Shown here: positions 60,411 through 64,000 of the stretch, piece by piece
How positions within the stretch are numbered: position 1 is the first letter of the stretch
Layout of the letters: each line of letters begins with the position of its first letter
Assembly (NCBI GenBank): GCA_012719175.1
Contig: JAAYAX010000005.1
Span: 248,001-312,000, forward strand
Length of the DNA stretch: 64,000 nt
Origin: Methanomassiliicoccus sp.
GTDB taxonomy: Archaea > Thermoplasmatota > Thermoplasmata > Methanomassiliicoccales > Methanomassiliicoccaceae
Direction: 5' to 3'
Notes under the pieces: generated by a model
The model's database searches: none
Seen by the model: the letters and a program-made list of their open reading frames with translations, nothing else
What the model was told of the DNA's origin: nothing
Made by a program: the position numbers and the translations under genes

Positions 60411-60731
60411 TCAGAGCTTGCCTTCCTTGGCCTTCTTCTGCAGGCGCTTGGAACGTTCTTTGGTGGTGAAACCCGTTGCCCTCTCCATGAATTCGTTGTA
60501 CTTCTGATTGGACTGCTTCATGGCGTCCAAGCTTGCTCCCTTGTCCGAGGTGCTGGCGACCGATAGGATGCTCTTGCTGATGAGCTTGACCTCGAACCTG
60601 CTAGTAGCACCGAAGGAGGTCACATAGGCTCCGTTCTCCTCGGTGACCTTGCCGAAGATATCCTTCATCAGGTTCTTCAGTCCGTCCCCTTCCAATGCGG
60701 CACCCTTGCCCTTCTTGATATCGAATTCCAT
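60411..60731 (-). CDS. DUF5611-like small protein
   Basis: The 106-residue protein starts MEFDIKKGKG, has a central beta-rich SFGATSRFEVKLISKSILSV part and a basic C-terminal helix (NEFMERATGFTTKERSKRLQ). It resembles the DUF5611 family, which I associate with Thermoplasmatota including Methanomassiliicoccales. That assignment is from memory and supports the lineage guess. It lies 12 bases downstream of the RaSEA gene and is probably co-transcribed. Confidence 0.65.
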   Translation of the reverse strand: MEFDIKKGKGAALEGDGLKNLMKDIFGKVTEENGAYVTSFGATSRFEVKLISKSILSVASTSDKGASLDAMKQSNQKYNEFMERATGFTTKERSKRLQKKAKEGKL

Positions 60732-60743
60732 GTGATTATCCTC

Positions 60744-61742
60744 CTAATCGAACTCCAGCTCATCGCTGAGGTATCTGTCAACGTCCACGCTCGTGCCCAA
60801 CGCATCCTGAAGGTCCATCAGCGCCAACCAGTGCTGGCGGCAACCGCATTCCGGCACTTCAAGGTGGTCTAGGTCCTGGCTGAAGGAAAAGTGTTGGACC
60901 GCATCAAGTATCTTTCTGTCACAACGGTCGCAATTGTGAACACCCCTGACGGTCCCTCCCCCGGACGGGGAGGAAATGAGGCGGGTATCGGTCATCCTAC
61001 GACCCATCCTCAGTACCTCTACGAGGGACCACGCCCATGGGGGACGGTAACTGCCTTTCCTCCATAGGGCGTCCACCACCGTGTCCCTCTGAACATTGAC
61101 CGGGTTGATGCTCACGCTCTCCGACAGCGGGGCAGCGTAGGCGATCGAGGCGATGGTGTCCTCCACTGCCGCCCTTTCGGTGAGGTACGGAGGTTTCAGC
61201 AGCAGGTAGGTCCTCAGGGGAAGCCTTGCCTCACGGAGGACGTTGGCGGCGGCGGTGTAATCCTTCACCGTGAAGCCCTTGCGGACGCACTTCCTAAGGA
61301 CCTCCTCGTTCGCTGACTCCAGCCCAATGGCCACGGCCGCCCGGGGGTCCACGCCCTGCAAGTTCTCCTCCGTGATGAACTCTGGACGGCTCTCTACCAG
61401 CACCCTATCCGCGCCCTGAAAGGTGGAGAAGATCTCACCCCTTATGTCCAAGGGCACCTCCCGAGGATCAAGGAACGACCCAGATGTGTAGATCTTCACC
61501 ATCTTCTCTCCCTTGTACCGTTGTGAGGCCTGGGCCAGTTGTGAGCGGAGATGCTGGGATGTGACCTGCCGGGAGCTGGCGGAGTTGTACCCGCACATCA
61601 GGCAACCCTTCTGCCACGACCACCAGCAACCTGTCGTTCTCAAGATCGCCACGAAGGCGTCCACTCTTTCACCATCGATGACATCCTGTTCCTTCCAGAT
61701 GCTCACCGGACTTTGCAGGTCTTCCAAGCTCAAACGTGCCAT
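60744..61742 (-). CDS. Archaeosine biosynthesis radical SAM protein RaSEA
   Basis: The 332-residue enzyme carries the radical-SAM cysteine motif TTGCWWSWQKGCLMCGYNS (about 36-54; C-x6-C-x2-C spacing), like the Elp3-related COG1244 proteins. RaSEA converts a lysine-adduct preQ0 base in tRNA position 15 into archaeosine. KIYTSGSFLDPREVP and AVAIGLESANEEVLRKCVRKG are the SAM-binding and glycyl strands, and the C-terminal CDRCD and ECGC cysteines may bind a second metal. ATG 61742 is preceded by GGACGTTGTGAG; an open frame to 61844 lacks homology. Its partner ArcS is not in the window. Confidence 0.87.
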   Translation of the reverse strand: MARLSLEDLQSPVSIWKEQDVIDGERVDAFVAILRTTGCWWSWQKGCLMCGYNSASSRQVTSQHLRSQLAQASQRYKGEKMVKIYTSGSFLDPREVPLDIRGEIFSTFQGADRVLVESRPEFITEENLQGVDPRAAVAIGLESANEEVLRKCVRKGFTVKDYTAAANVLREARLPLRTYLLLKPPYLTERAAVEDTIASIAYAAPLSESVSINPVNVQRDTVVDALWRKGSYRPPWAWSLVEVLRMGRRMTDTRLISSPSGGGTVRGVHNCDRCDRKILDAVQHFSFSQDLDHLEVPECGCRQHWLALMDLQDALGTSVDVDRYLSDELEFD

Positions 61743-61936
61743 CTCACAACGTCCTTGATGGACATCGCCTCCTTGATAATTACCTTTGCCTGAGGTCCCA
61801 TCTTGGAAAGGAACTGAGGGATCCAGCCATGGTGAACGGTGCATCGGTGAAGCATAAGGCTGGATGCTGAGTTACATGCCGACACCACATCGCCCCTTCT
61901 CTGGATGCGGAAAGGATACGCCGCCTACATACCCTC

Positions 61937-62386
61937 ACATCAGGCCGAGCCGTCTCACCATACCTTTGACGTTGTAGAACAGACGCTCCTAAACGATCTC
62001 GCCGTCCCGCCATGTGGCGACCGTGCGAACTCGAGGTGCGCGGTCTTCCCGGGCTGGACCACATTTCCATCAACACCCTTCATCGGCCTCTTCAATGAGG
62101 CCATCCAATCGGCCACGGTGCACGCGTGGTCCCCGTAACCGAAAGCGATCTTGTAGGGGGTCGTTAAGAAGACTGTGTTGAAGTTCTTGAAGAACTCCAC
62201 CGCCTGGAGATAGTGATCATAGCGTCCCTTCGTCGGTTCAGGTTGATTAGGCCAGTAGACCTTGACGTCCTCCTTATGCCTCTTCCTGAAGGTCTCCCAC
62301 CGGGGGCTATAGGGACCGGCGTTCCAAGCATCATCCAAGGTCTTCATCAATCGCAAGTTCCCCTCAGCGCTCGTCAGAATCACCAT
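61937..62386 (-). pseudogene. Broken ester cyclase / SnoaL-like (NTF2-fold) gene
   Basis: The frame from ATG 62386 encodes a polyketide-cyclase-like SnoaL protein (LDDAWNAGPYSPRWETFRKRH, YWPNQPEPTKGRYDHY, VEFFKNF, then GKTAHLEFA). After LEFA the frame shifts: the expected continuation TVATWRDGEIV…ERLFYNVKGMVRRLGLM is found one base out of frame. That frame has TAG where homologues have Glu before ERLFY, then ends at TGA 61937. The gene therefore has at least one frameshift near 62032 and one nonsense mutation. Without them the protein would be about 150 residues, the normal size. Sequencing error could explain one change but hardly both. Confidence 0.75.
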
Positions 62387-62492
62387 CTATCGTTTCATCA
62401 GAACACTATGTAACAATTGTCTAGCGCCCGGCCAGTGCGGCCGCGGGTAATGAACATGCCACCCTTGGGACCTTCGACCGAGTGCCGTCTCC

Positions 62493-62520
62493 TAATCCTT
62501 TAATATGGAGGGATTAATCC
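62493..62520. promoter_or_regulatory. Palindromic element around the flavoprotein promoter
   Basis: TAATCC at 62493-62498, GGATTA at 62511-62516 and the full palindrome GGATTAATCC at 62511-62520 surround a TATA-like TTTAATATGG at 62500-62509. The arms flank the TATA box exactly as expected for a repressor site. The flavoprotein ATG follows at 62540. Confidence 0.55.
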
Positions 62521-62539
62521 GTGACGCGAAGGATTGGGC

Positions 62540-63889
62540 ATGGCCAAGAAAATAATAGTCATTGGTTCAGGTGCAGCAGGAATGACCGCGGCGTCCGCAG
62601 CGAGGGAGACGGACAGCGAGGCGGAGATAACAGTGTTCACCGAGGAGGAGCACATCTCGTACTCGCCCTGCGCGATCCCCTTCGTCCTGGAGGGGCGGAT
62701 CAAGGACTTCTCATCGATCATCATGCACGATCCCGAGTTCTACCGCCGGGATAGGAACATCAGTGTTCGAACGCGTACTAAGGTCGTGGCCGCCGATGCG
62801 GACAAGCATACGGTCACTCTGGCCGATGGAGAGACCCTGCCCTACGACTCCCTGGTTCTGGCGACAGGGGGCACGGTGTTCGTTCCGCCCATAGCGGGCA
62901 TCGACCTCCCAGGAGTTTTCCGGGTGCGCTTCATCAAGGATGGGATGGACATACAGGCCGCGCTGCCCTCGGTGCGTTCGGTCGTGGTCGCGGGGGCGGG
63001 GGTCATCGGCCTGGAGGTCGCAGTGGCACTGCGGCACGCGGGCAAGGAGGTCACGGTGGTGGAGATGTTCCCGCAGATCATCCCCCGTATCTGCGATCAG
63101 GATGTGGCCAAGGAGGTCCAGTCATACTGTGAGGGCCTGGGCATAAAGTTCCGCATGGGCACGCCCCTGGGCTCCGTATGTGGTGAGAACAAGGTGGAGA
63201 AGGTGGTCGTGGGGAAGGAGGAGATATTCTGTGACATGGTCATCATGGCCACAGGCGTGAGGGCCAACCTCGAGCTCCCGAACCTCCTAGGCCTGGAGAT
63301 CGGGGCTTTGGGTGCCGTCAGGACCTCTCCCACCCTTCAGCCGTACAAGAAGGGCAGATTAGTAAAGGACATCTATCTCGCGGGCGACGTCGTCATGTGC
63401 CAAAGTGCGGCCGTTCCTGGACCAACCATGAGCCAGTTGGGGGCCACGGCAGTGAGGCAGGGGCGGGTCGCGGGGATGAATGCCGCCGGTGGTCGCGCCC
63501 TGTTCCCTGAGGTCTTGAGCGCCTGGATCTCTCAGATTGGCGACCTTCAGGTGGGCGGCACAGGCCTGTCGCGGGGATTGGCCGACTACTACGGCCTGGA
63601 CGTGGTGGAGGCCAAGGCGGAGGGTCTCACGCGTGCCCGTTACTACCCCGGAGGAATGCCTCTCACTGTTAAGCTCATCGCGGAGCGCGAGAGCCATCGC
63701 ATCGTAGGAGGGCAGATAGTTGCGGGGGAGGAGGTCACCGGACGAGTGAACTGGCTGACCGCGGCCATCTTCAAGGGGACCACTGTGGAGGAGTTCGTCA
63801 CCTCTTTCGAGAACGCCTACTGTCCGCCGACGTCCATGGTCAAGGATGTGGTCAATGTCGCGGCAGAGAGGCTCCTTGAGAGGCTTTGA
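62540..63889 (+). CDS. FAD-dependent NAD(P)H oxidoreductase, CoA-disulfide reductase / NADH oxidase family
   Basis: The 449-residue protein has FAD motif IIVIGSGAAGMTAASAA (4-20), the active-site SYSPCAIPFVLEGRI with the redox Cys (about 45), NAD motif VVVAGAGVIGLEVAVAL (about 150-166), and FAD-binding YLAGDVVMCQS. The single Cys in SPCAIP matches CoA-disulfide reductase and NADH oxidase; substrate choice between CoA disulfide, O2 and polysulfide cannot be read. A C-terminal dimerisation domain follows. ATG 62540 is 20 bases beyond the palindrome. The stop precedes a MoaD-like start by one base, so the two are co-transcribed. Confidence 0.88.
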   Translation: MAKKIIVIGSGAAGMTAASAARETDSEAEITVFTEEEHISYSPCAIPFVLEGRIKDFSSIIMHDPEFYRRDRNISVRTRTKVVAADADKHTVTLADGETLPYDSLVLATGGTVFVPPIAGIDLPGVFRVRFIKDGMDIQAALPSVRSVVVAGAGVIGLEVAVALRHAGKEVTVVEMFPQIIPRICDQDVAKEVQSYCEGLGIKFRMGTPLGSVCGENKVEKVVVGKEEIFCDMVIMATGVRANLELPNLLGLEIGALGAVRTSPTLQPYKKGRLVKDIYLAGDVVMCQSAAVPGPTMSQLGATAVRQGRVAGMNAAGGRALFPEVLSAWISQIGDLQVGGTGLSRGLADYYGLDVVEAKAEGLTRARYYPGGMPLTVKLIAERESHRIVGGQIVAGEEVTGRVNWLTAAIFKGTTVEEFVTSFENAYCPPTSMVKDVVNVAAERLLERL

Positions 63890-63890
63890 G

Positions 63891-64000
63891 ATGACCAAGG
63901 TCCTCTTCCGCACCTACGGTCATCCAACGCACATCGTGGGCGGAGGACAGACGGACATCGAGTTCCCGGGAGTCACCGTGAAGGACCTCCTCGATCAGTT
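63891..64000 (+). CDS. MoaD/ThiS-like beta-grasp protein (5' part; cut by window edge)
   Basis: Thirty-six codons read MTKVLFRTYGHPTHIVGGGQ then TDIEFPGVTVKDLLDQ, the strand-loop-strand-helix start of MoaD-type ubiquitin-like sulfur carriers (RTYG in place of xFA/G, then TVKDLL). It lies one base after the oxidoreductase stop. It could be a MoaD or SAMP-like carrier; the C-terminal Gly-Gly lies outside the window. Confidence 0.65.
   Translation, partial: MTKVLFRTYGHPTHIVGGGQTDIEFPGVTVKDLLDQ

Noticed and set aside
61960-62040. TAG in the ester-cyclase gene as a pyrrolysine codon
   Set aside because: Homologues have Glu there, the frame is also shifted upstream, and the family does not need pyrrolysine; decay is simpler.

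Overview
This window looks like a chromosomal segment of a GC-rich archaeon, most likely Thermoplasmatota and perhaps near Methanomassiliicoccales. The archaeal signs are the S10/spc ribosomal operon order with eS4, eL32, eL19, aIF1 and Rnp1, the MptA, RaSEA and Cbf5 genes, TATA-box promoters, an A1-U72 initiator tRNA without encoded CCA, and a family-B DNA polymerase. The lineage guess is inference: no methanogenesis marker lies in the window.

Positions 1-8700 hold nitrogen and tRNA-charging genes. These are glutamine synthetase (partial), an AlaX editing protein, an Lrp/AsnC regulator, a bacterial-type AspRS whose His31 suggests a non-discriminating enzyme, and gatCAB, which together form a plausible route to Asn-tRNA(Asn). 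A TPR protein and phosphoglycolate phosphatase follow. Positions 9000-19100 carry a soluble hybrid histidine kinase, mptA (apparently with an AUA start), a DUF362 ferredoxin-like protein, rnhB, an SCP2-domain protein, initiator tRNA-Met, a DUF1622 protein and a glpABC operon for anaerobic glycerol-3-phosphate oxidation.

Positions 19200-32400 hold a tandem pair of RecA/KaiC-fold proteins, the glmU-like/glmS pair for UDP-GlcNAc, a membrane-inserted Cas4-like nuclease beside an archaeal homologue of the CDIN1 (C15orf41) nuclease, a purine salvage group (ade, hpt, a second phosphoribosyltransferase) and an ABC-2 exporter. Positions 32400-39100 hold a TctA-like permease and the most interesting accessory unit: a three-gene operon of a RecA-fold protein without a Walker A motif, a 79-residue helical protein and a divergent family-B polymerase with an eroded exonuclease site. 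This resembles the archaeal PolB2 (Dpo2) damage-tolerance cassette. Several small Cys-rich proteins and a beta-lactamase-fold nuclease follow.

Positions 39100-44000 contain a YdbT/YdbS-like PH-domain pair, a GNAT enzyme, an XRE/DUF2178 operon with an inverted repeat in front, and an MFS transporter. Positions 44100-59814 (minus strand) are one long translation operon running uL3 to uS5-uL30-uL15-secY-DUF106-cmk-cbf5. It lacks adk, eL34 and eL14, which many archaea carry between secY and cbf5. The last 4 kb hold a DUF5611-like protein, the archaeosine radical-SAM enzyme, a broken ester-cyclase gene, a CoA-disulfide-reductase/NADH-oxidase-type flavoprotein and the start of a MoaD-like gene.
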